From NCBI RefSeq assembly GCF_002368395.1, contig NZ_AP018254.1, positions 4,278,001 to 4,342,000 on the forward strand: DNA of 64,000 nucleotides, in the 5' to 3' direction. Position 1 is the first letter of the stretch. Every line of letters begins with the position of its first letter. This document shows, one piece after another, positions 1 through 9,087 of this stretch. A program made the position numbers and the translations under genes. Origin of the DNA: Calothrix sp. NIES-3974. GTDB taxonomy: Bacteria; Cyanobacteriota; Cyanobacteriia; Cyanobacteriales; Nostocaceae. The notes beneath the pieces are model-generated. The model searched no databases, had not been told where the DNA came from, and saw nothing but the letters and a program-made list of their open reading frames with translations.

Positions 1-420
1 AACCGTGATAATTTCATTTTGATGATTCGTCAAAATCACGTTACTATACTTACCCATAATTTCCACATAGACATGGTAAAGCGCTTCCTCCTGGGGACGA
101 CGCGCAAACTGTAAATCAATCACCCGTTCCCAAGCTGCAATTGACCTAATCTCCACCAAAGCTAACCCCCCCAACTGGTGAATTAACTGTTGACTAAAGG
201 TAAATGTATCGGGTTTGCGGGGAGGTGGATTCCCAATATGTATCCGTGCTGCTTGGGGATGCCAAGATATTTCTAACCAACCACGAGATTTCATCGTCCG
301 CAAAGCCATCGAAATCGTCATGCGATCGCTTTGGTAAACCTGTTCAACTCTCGCAGGTAGCCAATCAGTGCGCAATTCCGCACACACCGCCATTAATGTC
401 GTATAGTCAAATGATTGCAC
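1..420 (-). CDS. NFACT / RqcH-type protein (Rqc2 homologue), N-terminal part only
   Basis: These are the first 140 codons of a minus-strand gene; the rest lies beyond the left edge. The reading begins MQSFDYTTLMAVCAEL from a GTG at 418-420 and contains the segment YVEIMGKYSNVIL, typical of the NFACT-N domain formerly annotated as fibronectin-binding protein A N-terminal. Known members bind 60S/50S-peptidyl-tRNA complexes and add Ala tails in ribosome-associated quality control; some were described as adhesins. The GTG start is chosen because family members begin at this MQxFDYTTL motif. No ATG lies close upstream in frame. The family is clear; the exact function in cyanobacteria is inferred. 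Confidence 0.8.
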   Translation of the reverse strand, partial: MQSFDYTTLMAVCAELRTDWLPARVEQVYQSDRMTISMALRTMKSRGWLEISWHPQAARIHIGNPPPRKPDTFTFSQQLIHQLGGLALVEIRSIAAWERVIDLQFARRPQEEALYHVYVEIMGKYSNVILTNHQNEIITV

Positions 421-1077
421 TGGTAATTTCGATTGTCGATTTTGGATGGGAAATATTCAAGCATGGGGAATAGCCGTCATATTACACCAGAATGTATGAA
501 AATGATTTTTCCGACTCCCGATTCCCATACATACGCGACATGTCGCGTCTCTCCTCCTCCCTCTCCATCAAACAAGGGAATGGTAAATATACATGACGGC
601 TACTCACCATCTACTATTTTACGTTTGTTTACGTATTCGGCAATCAAAATCAATGTGTTCTTACCTGGGTGATTTTTCTACCGAGGGCATATTTTTACCA
701 ACAATGGGTAATTACTGTTACAGTTCTCCGGGCTGCACAAGAATAAAATGGCTCTTTGTTGATAAATTACCAATGACTTAGAAGATAAAACATGCATATT
801 AAAGCACCTATCCCAGATTTACTGCAAGTACGGAATACCTAATCCAACTTCAGTTCGGATTAACATTCTGCAACATCCAAAATCAAATGATTCACCGTTA
901 GCTTGACATTTTCAGTGAGTTAATCTCAATAAATTAGCTTATAGATTTAGTTAAAATGGACTTTTACAGTAGATTTACAGGAATTCACCGCTTTTTTAAA
1001 TTAGAATGACCTACAATTCCGGAAAAGTACGTATTTTACTTGTCAATGGAATATGGGTAACTGTCAAATGAAATACC
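421..1077. other. Intergenic region with palindromic repeat, no gene seen
   Basis: No convincing coding region was found; the short open frames have no recognisable motif. It holds one copy of the dispersed palindrome built on GCGACATGTCGC (531-550) followed by CT-rich sequence. The right half is AT-rich and probably carries the promoters of the divergent neighbours, but no confident -35/-10 pair was picked. Confidence 0.5.
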
Positions 1078-1749
1078 ATGAGCGATTTTAGCCTGCTGAT
1101 GACGGGCACTTTAGTCACAGGTCAACAGCCACCTGAACTGCTACCGACAGAATTAAGTCAGGACGTGCAAGCCCTTGCACCCCATAGTTTATCACCATCC
1201 CCAGATAAAATCACAATTGCCGCGCCAGAGTTTTTACAAATAGCTTATAAACCACCTTTACTTCCGCTACTGATTCAAACAAAGATACAAAATTTACTTC
1301 ATAGACTCAGAAATGTTTTTCCTGCCCAAAAAGTGACTAATTTGACCTTAGTCAAGGATACACCATCACTAAATCCATTATCCAGGCGAAGTTCCGATTT
1401 ACATCCAAATCTGAATACTCATGGGGGAATTGACCACAAAAAAGTCCAACGCTTACGTAGTCAACTGATTAGCGATGGGTCTTTGGTTTTAGCGCGATAT
1501 GGTAGCACCCGTAATTCTGGTTTACCGGTTTTGCAATTTGGAACCACAGGGATATCTGTACGTGTTTTGCAACGGTTGCTAGCTTCTAATGGTTATCCCA
1601 TCAGGATTGATGGGGAGTTTGGAGCTTTAACAGAAGCTGCTGTGAAAGCATTCCAAAGTCAAAGGGAAATTGTCACCGATGGAATTGTTGGACCAGTTAC
1701 TTGGTCTGAATTGACGGAAAATCATACCTTCCAATCGATGTTTGATTAG
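1078..1749 (+). CDS. Peptidoglycan-binding (PGB_1) domain protein
   Basis: The protein has 223 aa. The C-terminal ~60 residues form one PGB_1 domain: GTTGISVRVLQRLLASNGY, then IDGEFGALTEAAVKAFQ and TDGIVGPVTW, the canonical G-x-FG-xxT and DGIVGPxTW pattern. The N-terminal ~150 residues are proline- and serine-rich with no recognised domain and no clear signal peptide. PGB_1 domains tether proteins to the cell wall; no catalytic domain is visible, so an enzymatic role cannot be assigned. The ATG at 1078 has only a weak ribosome-binding site, so the start is tentative. It stands alone between intergenic regions. A second PGB_1 protein lies at 5942-6418. Confidence 0.75.
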   Translation: MSDFSLLMTGTLVTGQQPPELLPTELSQDVQALAPHSLSPSPDKITIAAPEFLQIAYKPPLLPLLIQTKIQNLLHRLRNVFPAQKVTNLTLVKDTPSLNPLSRRSSDLHPNLNTHGGIDHKKVQRLRSQLISDGSLVLARYGSTRNSGLPVLQFGTTGISVRVLQRLLASNGYPIRIDGEFGALTEAAVKAFQSQREIVTDGIVGPVTWSELTENHTFQSMFD

Positions 1750-1866
1750 TCCCCAATTCTTTTAAATTTGTCAGGGTCAGGGAGTAGTGAGTAGAAAGCG
1801 GGGAGTAGGGGTATTTTAGTTCCAGAAAGTGCAAATAAATTAAGTACATAGAAGCTCAAAAACCTT

Positions 1867-2045
1867 AGCTCGACTTTATCCATTTTTAAAAAACCTAAAA
1901 CCCGACGCTGAAACCATTGCAAGATAGTTGTTGTAGTTTTTGGACTTGAGTGCAAATCTGTGACATGGAAAAAATCTTTGCCAAAAAACCAGGATTTTTG
2001 CCGCATCAGGAAAGCCAAGTTATTAATTTTGGATAAAGTCGAGCT
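1867..2045. repeat. 179-bp segment bounded by a perfect 15-bp inverted repeat
   Basis: AGCTCGACTTTATCC at 1867-1881 is the exact reverse complement of GGATAAAGTCGAGCT at 2031-2045. The right copy touches the stop codon of the sugar-binding lipoprotein gene. The interior has no recognisable gene and no T-run follows, so a simple terminator is unlikely. It may be a small non-autonomous mobile element or a remnant. Confidence 0.5.
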
Positions 2046-3322
2046 TATAATTTCAAGGATTTAATCAATTTATTGGCATCATTTTGCGCTCTTTGTAAGG
2101 CTTGGGGGAGGGATTGTTGTCCTAACATGGCACTGATAAATTGATTATCAAAACTGCTAACTATGGCTGTGGGATATTCCCCAACTTGCCAAGGTGTGGC
2201 ATAATCAACTCCAGCTACCAAAGGGGCACGGAGGATATCTTGATCGTAACCAAGTTTGGTGGCGACGGATTTACGGGTTGGCAGGGCAAAACCTGTTCCT
2301 GTCCATTTTTCCATTCCTTCCTTTCCTGTAAGGTAGGAAATTAATTCCCATGCTGCTTGTTTATGGTGGGATTTAGCATTCATCACGTAGGCTACCGTAT
2401 ACACCATCGTGGAGGGACGATTATTGATTTTCGGTAGTTCGGCTGTGGCGAAGTCGAGATGGGGAAAGGTGCTTTTGAGGTAGGGAATAGCCCAGTTTCC
2501 TTCAATTACCATTGCCACTTTACCCTGTCCAAACATTTCGCTGGGGGAGTTTGTCCCTACATCTGTTTTTTGCACGGAAGTCCGTTCTTGACGATACTGT
2601 TCAATCATACTTTTCAGCCCATTAATGCTGGCGGGAGTGTAAAATTGAGCAAAGCCTTGGGAGTTGATCACCTCTCCACCAAAGGCATTTATTTTGTATG
2701 CATGTCTGGCTAACTCCGGTACTTCACCCAAACCATATTGATCGATTTTGCCGTCGTTGTTGGTGTCGCGGGTTAGTTTTTTGGCATAGATGCGCAATTC
2801 TTCCCAGGTTTGGGGGGGTTTGTCTAAACCCACGTCTGCAAAAGCTTTTTGGTTATAAAACAGAGCTAAAGTGGAACAATCCTTGGGAAAACCGTAGATT
2901 TTACCGTGATGCTGAAAACTATTTAATAACCTAGGTTCAAAATCGCCAATTTCAAAATCTGGTGTCACATAGTCATTCAAAGGTTCCAGGACACCTTGCT
3001 GCATTAAAAACGGTGCTTCCAATGCATCCAAATAAAACACATCCGGTGCAGCATCCCCCACTAACCGGGTTTTTAACACGTCCATGTATTGATCGGCGAT
3101 TACTTCATATTTGACGTGGATATGGGGATGACTAGCGCTAAAGTCCTGTAATACGGATCTGAGTAATTTCTGTTCTGCTGGACTTGCTCCCCAACCACTC
3201 AACTTAACGGTAACTATTTCCTGTTGAGGTGGATTGATGGGTAGGGGTAATTGTTGACAACCTACCACCGAAAGTGCGATCGCTAAAAATAAGCCTACAA
3301 AATTTAACACTTGTCTTCGCAT
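2045..3322 (-). CDS. ABC transporter sugar-binding lipoprotein (SBP family 1)
   Basis: The protein has 425 aa from the ATG at 3322. This start is preferred over the longer frame because it puts a signal sequence at the N-terminus (MRRQVLNFVGLFLAIALSVVGC) with Cys as the lipobox residue. The mature part reads as a carbohydrate-type solute-binding protein: KLSGWGASPAEQKLL, PDVFYLDALEAPFL, FYNQKAFADVGLDKPPQTWEEL, GFALPTRKS. A loop DTNNDGKIDQYG has the DxNxDGxID pattern of a calcium-binding loop, known in other family members. It probably delivers an oligosaccharide to a MalFG-type permease, but no permease or ATPase gene is adjacent, as is common in cyanobacteria where a shared ATPase is used. 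The substrate is unknown. Confidence 0.88.
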   Translation of the reverse strand: MRRQVLNFVGLFLAIALSVVGCQQLPLPINPPQQEIVTVKLSGWGASPAEQKLLRSVLQDFSASHPHIHVKYEVIADQYMDVLKTRLVGDAAPDVFYLDALEAPFLMQQGVLEPLNDYVTPDFEIGDFEPRLLNSFQHHGKIYGFPKDCSTLALFYNQKAFADVGLDKPPQTWEELRIYAKKLTRDTNNDGKIDQYGLGEVPELARHAYKINAFGGEVINSQGFAQFYTPASINGLKSMIEQYRQERTSVQKTDVGTNSPSEMFGQGKVAMVIEGNWAIPYLKSTFPHLDFATAELPKINNRPSTMVYTVAYVMNAKSHHKQAAWELISYLTGKEGMEKWTGTGFALPTRKSVATKLGYDQDILRAPLVAGVDYATPWQVGEYPTAIVSSFDNQFISAMLGQQSLPQALQRAQNDANKLIKSLKL

Positions 3323-3579
3323 CACAATCACAGCTAGACCAGAATTATCACAAAAGCTTGACTCAAAAACGCCGTATCTCAATACATTTTAGCTTGACAA
3401 AGGTTGGTTGAAACAAATTAGATTTTGTAGGGAATAGGGAACAGGAAAGAACTGACAGGTGTAGAATTTTGATAATGGAACCAAGAATCTCCGCACTTTT
3501 AGGGCAAAGAGCGTCAAATTGGGAGTAAGTAATCAATAACTGTTGATTAGCGTTTGAGTAACGGGTTGATTTCCCCTGG

Positions 3580-3600
3580 AGACGACCCGGTGGGTCGTCT
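3580..3600. repeat. Perfect hairpin, 9-bp stem, GACGACCC family
   Basis: AGACGACCC, a 3-nt loop, then GGGTCGTCT. Degenerate relatives occur at about 9320-9365, 8832-8862 and 59090-59110, always between genes and next to GGGAGTA-type repeats. It is a dispersed palindromic repeat; with no T-run on either strand it is not a classical terminator. Confidence 0.65.
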
Positions 3601-3658
3601 TTACTCCCCAATCCCTAGAATTTTTCGGAATTTTCCCCAAATCCGGGTTAATTTCAAC

Positions 3659-4933
3659 TTAACTTGCTTGTGCCATCAGTACAGGTGTTTTGACCTGGGA
3701 TGCGACAAGTTGCTGATATAGATAGCTTAGTTGTTGAGCAACACCATCCCAGCTAAACTTGGTTTGTACACGTTTTTTCGCAGCCATACCCAATTTTTGA
3801 CTCCAGTCTGGATTTGTCAAAATTCGGTCGATGGCATGGGCAAAAGCAGTCACATCTTGGGGTGGGGCTAATAGACCTGTTTCTTCGGGAATAACTGTAT
3901 ACTGTAAACCACCCACGTCGCTAGCAATCACAGGTGTTCCACTGGCCATCGCTTCAATGGCAACTAACCCAAAGGGTTCATAATGGCTGGGGACAACGCA
4001 CACATCTGCGGCTGCATAGTAGGTGGGTAAAATTTCCTGACTCAGACGACCAGGGAAAGTAACGATATCCTCCATGCCTAATTCTTGCACAATTTTTTCA
4101 ATGCGATCGCGCTCAATCCCGTCACTTTCTCCGGGACGACTTCCACCCCCAATAATCACCTGTAAATTACCTTGACCATAACTTGCGGATGCGTGGACAG
4201 CACGTACTAGGGTTTCGATGCCTTTGCGCTGATCAAATCTTCCCACATATAAGACTAATTTCCGATTTTGATGGATTCCCAATGTTTGCCGTGCAACTTC
4301 CCGATTAATCGCACCAAAACGTCTAATATCAGTACCGCAGGGAATAATATCGATGTTTCCCTCTAAGGATACTAACTGACGCATATGGGCTTTTTCCTGG
4401 GGACTGGTGGCCACAATTCGGTCTACTGTTTCTAGGAGTTGTTTTTCTATTTCTAACCGCTTGCTGGCAATATCTGGGATATCATTCACTGTGGCATATT
4501 TCACCGCTCCAAGGGAATGGTATGTATGCACTTGAGGACAATGAAAATATTTTTTTAGCTGCATTCCTGTCCAACCGGATAACCAATAATTGCTATGAAT
4601 TAGTTGGTAGGATAAATTATTTTTCTGGGCAAAATTTAAAATCCCCTCGACGAATTCTGGTAATTTGCTAAATAAGCGATCGCGAGGAATAAATTCTAAA
4701 TTTCCTGCCTGCAATCGAATCGTTCTACAGTTGGGGTGATGCTGAACTATTTCCGGTTGTTGACTGTGAATTCGCCTGGTAAACATATCCACCTGCCAAC
4801 CTAATTTTGCCAGTGCTTCACCAACATTACGGACATAAACATTTTGACCACCAGCTTCTTCTTTACCAATTTCAATGGCTGGGTCGCCATGAAAAGAAAT
4901 AAGAGCGATACATTGCTGATTGTGGGAAATCAT
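3659..4933 (-). CDS. GT4 glycosyltransferase, sucrose-phosphate-synthase-like
   Basis: The protein has 424 aa from the ATG at 4933 (MISHNQQCIALIS). This start aligns with the usual beginning of the fold; the longer frame adds an odd hydrophobic leader. The N-terminal lobe holds HGDPAIEIGKEEAGGQNVYV, the GGQNVYV motif of the sucrose-phosphate synthase / MshA branch of family GT4. The C-terminal lobe holds LYVGRFDQRKGIETL and the donor-site EPFGLVAIEAMASGTPVIA (E-x7-E). The short form lacking a phosphatase domain matches cyanobacterial minimal SPS proteins, which make sucrose-6-phosphate from UDP/ADP-glucose and fructose-6-phosphate. No sucrose-phosphatase gene is nearby, so the acceptor remains inferred. 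Confidence 0.82.
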   Translation of the reverse strand: MISHNQQCIALISFHGDPAIEIGKEEAGGQNVYVRNVGEALAKLGWQVDMFTRRIHSQQPEIVQHHPNCRTIRLQAGNLEFIPRDRLFSKLPEFVEGILNFAQKNNLSYQLIHSNYWLSGWTGMQLKKYFHCPQVHTYHSLGAVKYATVNDIPDIASKRLEIEKQLLETVDRIVATSPQEKAHMRQLVSLEGNIDIIPCGTDIRRFGAINREVARQTLGIHQNRKLVLYVGRFDQRKGIETLVRAVHASASYGQGNLQVIIGGGSRPGESDGIERDRIEKIVQELGMEDIVTFPGRLSQEILPTYYAAADVCVVPSHYEPFGLVAIEAMASGTPVIASDVGGLQYTVIPEETGLLAPPQDVTAFAHAIDRILTNPDWSQKLGMAAKKRVQTKFSWDGVAQQLSYLYQQLVASQVKTPVLMAQAS

Positions 4934-5941
4934 ATATTCAAGTGTGTCAATTGAGTTGAAAAAACATGCAAGTCCTATCAACAACAGCTAAAATTAGCTG
5001 CTGATCTGGTGACGAATATTAGAGATTTATACCTAATCCAATCGCCATCTTCATAATAATTTAACTTTGCTAATTGTCGAATATTTTTTATCAATGCCTT
5101 GTCATAAATTATGTCTATATATAAATATTAAATAGCAAAGAATGCTGAATTTATTTCACAAAATTCAGCCAAATATTCCCATGAATTTGATATTTTACAC
5201 ACAAATATTTAAGGTTTCACCTTATCTAACATCATGGGCTTACATATCTTCGAGAGACCTAGGGATGCTACATTTCTACGCAACGTCAAATTTTTCAATT
5301 CATACTTATATCTATTAACCCTATAAATAATCCTGCTGGTTAACCAATCAGGTACTTTACCCCCTGCAAAGCAACCTAATTCTATTTCTACAGAATTAAG
5401 TCATTGACTGTTTTGATTGACTGTAGACGAGCTGACGCAAGTAGCATAAATCACAACAGCGAGTTGTCAACACCAGTATTTACCTCTCCAAAAATAAAAA
5501 CTACTGGAAACTTTTAAGAAACAATATTGAATGAAAAACTCTTTATACAAGCCTTTAACTTGATAAATGAAACCCAATGTCTAGATGAGTCACAAATTAT
5601 GAAATTTAGTTAAAGTTGTACTTTATACTATAACTCGATAAACTGATAAAATGTTACATAATATACAAAATCCCCAGAAATCTGATTCTGGGGACGGGAG
5701 ATATACAAATATTTGACCAAAAATTATTGTCAATAAGTACTTTATCAACCAATTATTGAAGACAGGGAATATGCTCAAACGGTGTATTTGTCGTGATAAG
5801 CTGTACAGACGCGACATGTCGCATCTCCGCCGATTTCCTACTCCCAAAAAACGATAGATTCAGTATCAAAATTGACTTTTAAAACATCCTCTCAGATTGT
5901 CGGTGACAATAATTCGGTGACAATAATAAAAATAAATTTAA
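4934..5941. other. 1-kb AT-rich intergenic region
   Basis: No coding region was supported. One copy of the dispersed palindrome (AGACGCGACATGTCGCATCT, one mismatch from perfect symmetry) lies at 5807-5826. The stretch is AT-rich and probably contains the promoter of the sucrose-phosphate-synthase-like gene and the 3' end of the downstream PGB_1 gene. Nothing else was recognised. Confidence 0.5.
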
Positions 5942-6418
5942 CTAACTTTCAACGGTGACGAAAGTTGCAACATCGCACAGTGCTTTCCAAGTTTTTGGAC
6001 CGATGACACCATCTGCAACCAAATTGCGACTGCGTTGAAAATTTTTGATATTGTTTTCTAAACGAGCATCAAACACACCATTGATTTCACCGCTATATAA
6101 GCCATGCTCAGACATCACTTCCTGGACGCGTTTAACTAAATCGCTATTACTTCCGACTCGAATTACAGGTTGAACTACTGGTGCTTTCGCATACAAGCAT
6201 CTCCACACATGTTCATTGGCAATCCCATCCTGTTTGAGAAAAAATTGATACTGTACCTCTTGCACAGCAAACTCAGTTTCATCTCCGAAGATACCATCAA
6301 CTTGAATCCGGTCTGGTCCTGCCATCCGGGGATTGAGTAAACGCTGTAATTCCTTAACTTGCTCGCCGCGATCGCCTCGTTTTAAAGTTGGATAGTTATT
6401 TTTTGTCACCGAGTACAT
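5942..6418 (-). CDS. Protein with two peptidoglycan-binding (PGB_1) domains
   Basis: The protein has 158 aa made of two PGB_1 domains and little else. Domain 1 (about residues 12-75) has RGDRGEQVKELQRLL, VDGIFGDETEFAVQ and QDGIANEHVW; domain 2 (about 85-150) has SDLVKRVQEVMSEHGLY, INGVFDARLENNIKNFQ and DGVIGPKTW. No signal peptide or catalytic domain is visible. Such stand-alone binding modules are frequent in filamentous cyanobacteria; the role is unknown. The ATG at 6418 is supported by the close fit of the first domain to the N-terminus. It is flanked by long intergenic regions, so it is probably monocistronic. Confidence 0.75.
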   Translation of the reverse strand: MYSVTKNNYPTLKRGDRGEQVKELQRLLNPRMAGPDRIQVDGIFGDETEFAVQEVQYQFFLKQDGIANEHVWRCLYAKAPVVQPVIRVGSNSDLVKRVQEVMSEHGLYSGEINGVFDARLENNIKNFQRSRNLVADGVIGPKTWKALCDVATFVTVES

Positions 6419-7257
6419 ACTGATTGCTTATTGTTCTCATTGCTTACTCCATATGTATCGATCTCATTTGATAATATCCCGGATAAAATTATAAATCTTT
6501 AATTTTTATCTGGAGGAATTCGGATTAGTCTCGCTTGAGAATAGGGAGTTGGGAGTGGGGATGAGTTATTTACATGGTTTGGTTGTGTCCAAATGACATT
6601 GGAGACTAGTACAGGTTGGCTGAAATAAACCGAGTATTAACTTTTTATCTAGTGACCACGCTCCGCGTGGTCGCTTAGTGAGTTGAAGGCTCTGCCTTCA
6701 TTCACGAAGCAGGAGCCTTGCAGATTCTGCTCCCACGCGGAGCATGGGAGCGAGGGGAAAGGTAGGTGTATTTACGCCGCGCGGTACTAGCCTTCTCCTA
6801 GAGAACTGCTTACATAAGAACCGATGAAAGTTATTTTTCCCCTATTCCCTACTCACAACTCCCTATTCCCTATAAATTTTAGGGTTTTGTCTGGAATCCG
6901 AGATTATGTGTAGACTGAAATGTTTGTGCAAAAAAGCATAATCATACCCGTAGACATCTATTCTTATAGATAGCAAAAACTTATATATAAATTCTCTTGA
7001 TGATTGTTTTCCAGATAGCGATCGCCCAAATTTTAAATAATGTTAAAGAATACCTGGGATTAGGGGAGAATGCCGACCATCCAAGGGTTTCCAGGAATTG
7101 AATTGCTCAATAAAACCCTCAACACAACTAGAGAATTTGTGCTAAAGTTATATTCAGATGAATTGAATTCGGTTGGCCAGTTTGTTTTTAGTTACATTTA
7201 TTACAGACTTCTCCGGATCAAAATATCTAAGCGCTCAAATTCTGGAGAAGTTATATC
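6419..7257. other. Intergenic region and leader of the RRM gene
   Basis: Contains GGGAGT-type tandem repeats, a cluster of small hairpins (6654-6749) and the upstream region of the RRM gene. An open frame at 7070-7399 runs into the RRM gene in another phase; it has no motif and is judged non-coding. The 150 bases before 7258 may be a long 5' leader, as is usual for cold-regulated cyanobacterial rbp genes, but no promoter is claimed. Confidence 0.5.
6654..6749. repeat. Cluster of short perfect hairpins
   Basis: Successive palindromes: GACCACGC-TCC-GCGTGGTC (6654-6672), TGAAGGC-TCT-GCCTTCA (6684-6700) and CTCCCA...TGGGAG (6730-6749). The 3-nt loops and the CCACGCGGAGCATGGGA phrase recur, degenerate, near 24260-24280 and 60685-60705. 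These are dispersed intergenic repeats, not a gene. Confidence 0.6.
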
Positions 7258-7575
7258 ATGTCACTTTACGTTGGAAATTTATCCTATGAGGTTGATGAGG
7301 AAGACCTCAAGCAAGTTTTTGGTGATTACGGAACAGTTAAAAACGTTCAGATACCGAAAGACCGAGAAACGGGACGTGTCAGAGGCTTTGCCTTTGTAGA
7401 AATGAGCAGTGAGGCTGAGGAAACTGCTGCAATTGATGCATTAGATACGGCTGAGTGGATGGGACGTAGCTTGAAGGTCAACAAAGCCAAACCCAAGGAG
7501 AATAGAGGTTCCTTTGGTGGTGGTAGACGCGGTAACAATGGTGGATACTCCGGTGGTGGATATTCCCGTTATTAA
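7258..7575 (+). CDS. RRM RNA-binding protein with glycine-rich tail (Rbp family)
   Basis: The protein has 105 aa. A single RRM occupies residues 1-80: RNP2 is LYVGNLSY at residues 3-10 and RNP1 is RGFAFVEM at about 43-50. The tail (about 84-105) is glycine-rich with Arg, Ser and Tyr (GGGRRGNNGGYSGGGY). In cyanobacteria these proteins bind single-stranded RNA; several are cold-induced and some help target thylakoid mRNAs. The ATG at 7258 follows TCTGGAGAAG, a good ribosome-binding site. A rho-independent terminator follows at 7628-7662. Gene-level orthology (rbpA, rbpB and so on) cannot be fixed from sequence alone. Confidence 0.93.
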   Translation: MSLYVGNLSYEVDEEDLKQVFGDYGTVKNVQIPKDRETGRVRGFAFVEMSSEAEETAAIDALDTAEWMGRSLKVNKAKPKENRGSFGGGRRGNNGGYSGGGYSRY

Positions 7576-7627
7576 TATTCAAGATGTTGAACTAAAGTTT
7601 TAATTGGAATTTTATTCTCACTTTGGC

Positions 7628-7662
7628 GACGGTTAGCAATTTTGTCTGTTAACCGTCTTTTT
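7628..7662 (+). terminator. Rho-independent terminator of the RRM gene
   Basis: GACGGTTA (7628-7635), a 14-nt loop, TAACCGTC (7650-7657), then five Ts. It lies 53 bases past the stop codon of the RRM gene and just before the 3' end of the convergent HEAT-repeat gene. The minus strand has no T-run after the stem, so it is read as one-directional. Confidence 0.85.
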
Positions 7663-7664
7663 AA

Positions 7665-8558
7665 CTACCACTCCTCATCCACTGATAAGCGCTCCAGTTG
7701 ACTAATTGCTAGTTTAATAACTGCTACAACAGCTGCTTCCCTTTCCTGATCGAGAGCATTTTCCAAAGCGGCGATCGCACTGGTATCACCGATTTTCATT
7801 AATGCCAAAGCTGCGGCTTTACGAGTTTCCCAATCCGCATGGGTTTGCAATAATTCAATTAGTTGGGGGACTGCGGGTTGGTATTTTAAATTACTTAAGG
7901 CGGTAGTCGCTTCACACCGCACAAAGGAAACCGGGTCATGTAAAGCCTTGATTAACACCTCATATGCGCGTTCGCTGTGGACAGGGGAACTATCCTGTTG
8001 AGCGATCGCTGCAATCGAACCGAGTACAGCAGCTCTAACTTCCGGGATGGGGGAATCTACCTCCCGATATACATATTCCTGCGCTTCCACACCGATAAAC
8101 GCTAAAGCCCAAGTTGCTAAACCCTTTTCCGTTTCTGAATACTCAGGGGATGCGAGAATCTGCAACAAAGCAGGGACGGAAGCTTCTCCTACCCTGGCTA
8201 ACGCACCCACACAGGAACCCTTAACAACCGTATCCTCATCCTTGAGTAGGGTTTCCACCAATACCGGAACCGCTTGGGGATCAGCAATTAAAGTCAAGGT
8301 TTTTGCACTTGCACGACGAACCACCACATTCGGATGATTGGCGATCGCATCTAATAAAAAAGGTGTCGCAGGTTTTCCCACATCCCCCAAAGCTTCCGCA
8401 AAACTTAAACGGATTAATCCCCGCTTATCCCCCAAACTCTCCACCATTTGTTGCAGAATTTGACGGTCATTGGCATTAAATTTGCCGTCGTCAAGTTGTT
8501 TACTTACAAACTCCAACAGCGCATCGGTTTCGTTTTGGTCAAGGGTGGTGGGATTCAT
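7665..8558 (-). CDS. HEAT-repeat protein, PBS-lyase type
   Basis: The protein has 297 aa from the ATG at 8558; an in-frame TTG five codons earlier is the alternative. The body is about seven HEAT units, for example LIRLSFAEALGDVGKPATPFL, VVVRRASAKTLTLIADPQAV, PEVRAAVLGSIAAIAQ and WETRKAAALALMKIGDTSAI. This sequence type is shared by phycobilin lyases of the E/F class, NblB and IaiH, so the fold is clear but the function is not. No lyase-specific signature was recognised. The gene converges on the RRM gene and is not linked to phycobiliprotein structural genes. A scaffold or chaperone role related to phycobilisomes or Fe-S proteins is possible. Confidence 0.85.
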   Translation of the reverse strand: MNPTTLDQNETDALLEFVSKQLDDGKFNANDRQILQQMVESLGDKRGLIRLSFAEALGDVGKPATPFLLDAIANHPNVVVRRASAKTLTLIADPQAVPVLVETLLKDEDTVVKGSCVGALARVGEASVPALLQILASPEYSETEKGLATWALAFIGVEAQEYVYREVDSPIPEVRAAVLGSIAAIAQQDSSPVHSERAYEVLIKALHDPVSFVRCEATTALSNLKYQPAVPQLIELLQTHADWETRKAAALALMKIGDTSAIAALENALDQEREAAVVAVIKLAISQLERLSVDEEW

Positions 8559-8859
8559 GGGTCTAATGGTCAAGAATGGTCAACGGTCAACAGGAGGGGA
8601 GATGGCTGATATGACTAAAATTCTGAGAGGTTGTTTAAAAAGTCATTTTTAATCCTTGAATTATCGTTTCTGGGAGCAGGAAGAGACAGGACATGTCGCG
8701 TCTGTACTCTCGAAGGAAAAATCAGCCTTATAACCCCATGTCCAAAGTCAGGACGATAGTCAAAATAGTAATAATTATTACTTGACAAACATGCTCTTAG
8801 AGGCATGTTATTAACACCCCTATCTTCCGCTCCCGTGGAGACGAACTATCGGGTTGTCT
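8559..8859. other. Intergenic region with palindromic repeat
   Basis: No gene was seen. It holds an imperfect copy of the dispersed palindrome (GGACATGTCGCGTCT at 8689-8703) and a degenerate GACGAAC...GGGTTGTC hairpin near 8832-8862. Confidence 0.5.
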
Positions 8860-9087
8860 CTACTCCCGATTCCCGACTCCCTCCAACTGCATACGTAGGT
8901 TTTGGATGATTGCGTCGATTTTCGCTAATTCTGGTTCCAGTTGAGCCATGACGGTTTTTTTCATCAACTTGGCTTTTTTTGCCGTTTCCATTGTTTCGTT
9001 AATTAATCTTTCCCTATACTGCTCAAACTCGGTCAGTACTTCGATGATTTCTTGATTATCAACGGTTTTTCCCATACTATCTGTCAT
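8860..9087 (-). CDS. Small conserved coiled-coil protein of unknown function
   Basis: The protein has 75 aa from the ATG at 9087. It is highly charged and almost entirely helical by composition (EIIEVLTEFEQYRERLIN, then METAKKAKLMKKTVMAQLE, then ELAKIDAIIQNLRMQLE), with heptad-like spacing suggesting a coiled coil. No catalytic motif, signal peptide or membrane segment is present. The protein-like composition, and a resemblance to small hypothetical proteins remembered from other Nostocales, argue that it is real. Function is unknown. Confidence 0.62.
   Translation of the reverse strand: MTDSMGKTVDNQEIIEVLTEFEQYRERLINETMETAKKAKLMKKTVMAQLEPELAKIDAIIQNLRMQLEGVGNRE

Noticed and set aside
1746-2018. 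Open frame of 90 codons on the minus strand
   Set aside because: It overlaps the inverted-repeat segment and shows no motif, no start signal and low-complexity composition.
5623-5847. Open frame of 74 codons on the minus strand
   Set aside because: It starts inside the dispersed palindrome and has no protein-like features.
7070-7399. Open frame of 109 codons overlapping the RRM gene start
   Set aside because: The overlapped part is the RRM gene in another phase, and the rest has no motif; the RRM start has a better ribosome-binding site.
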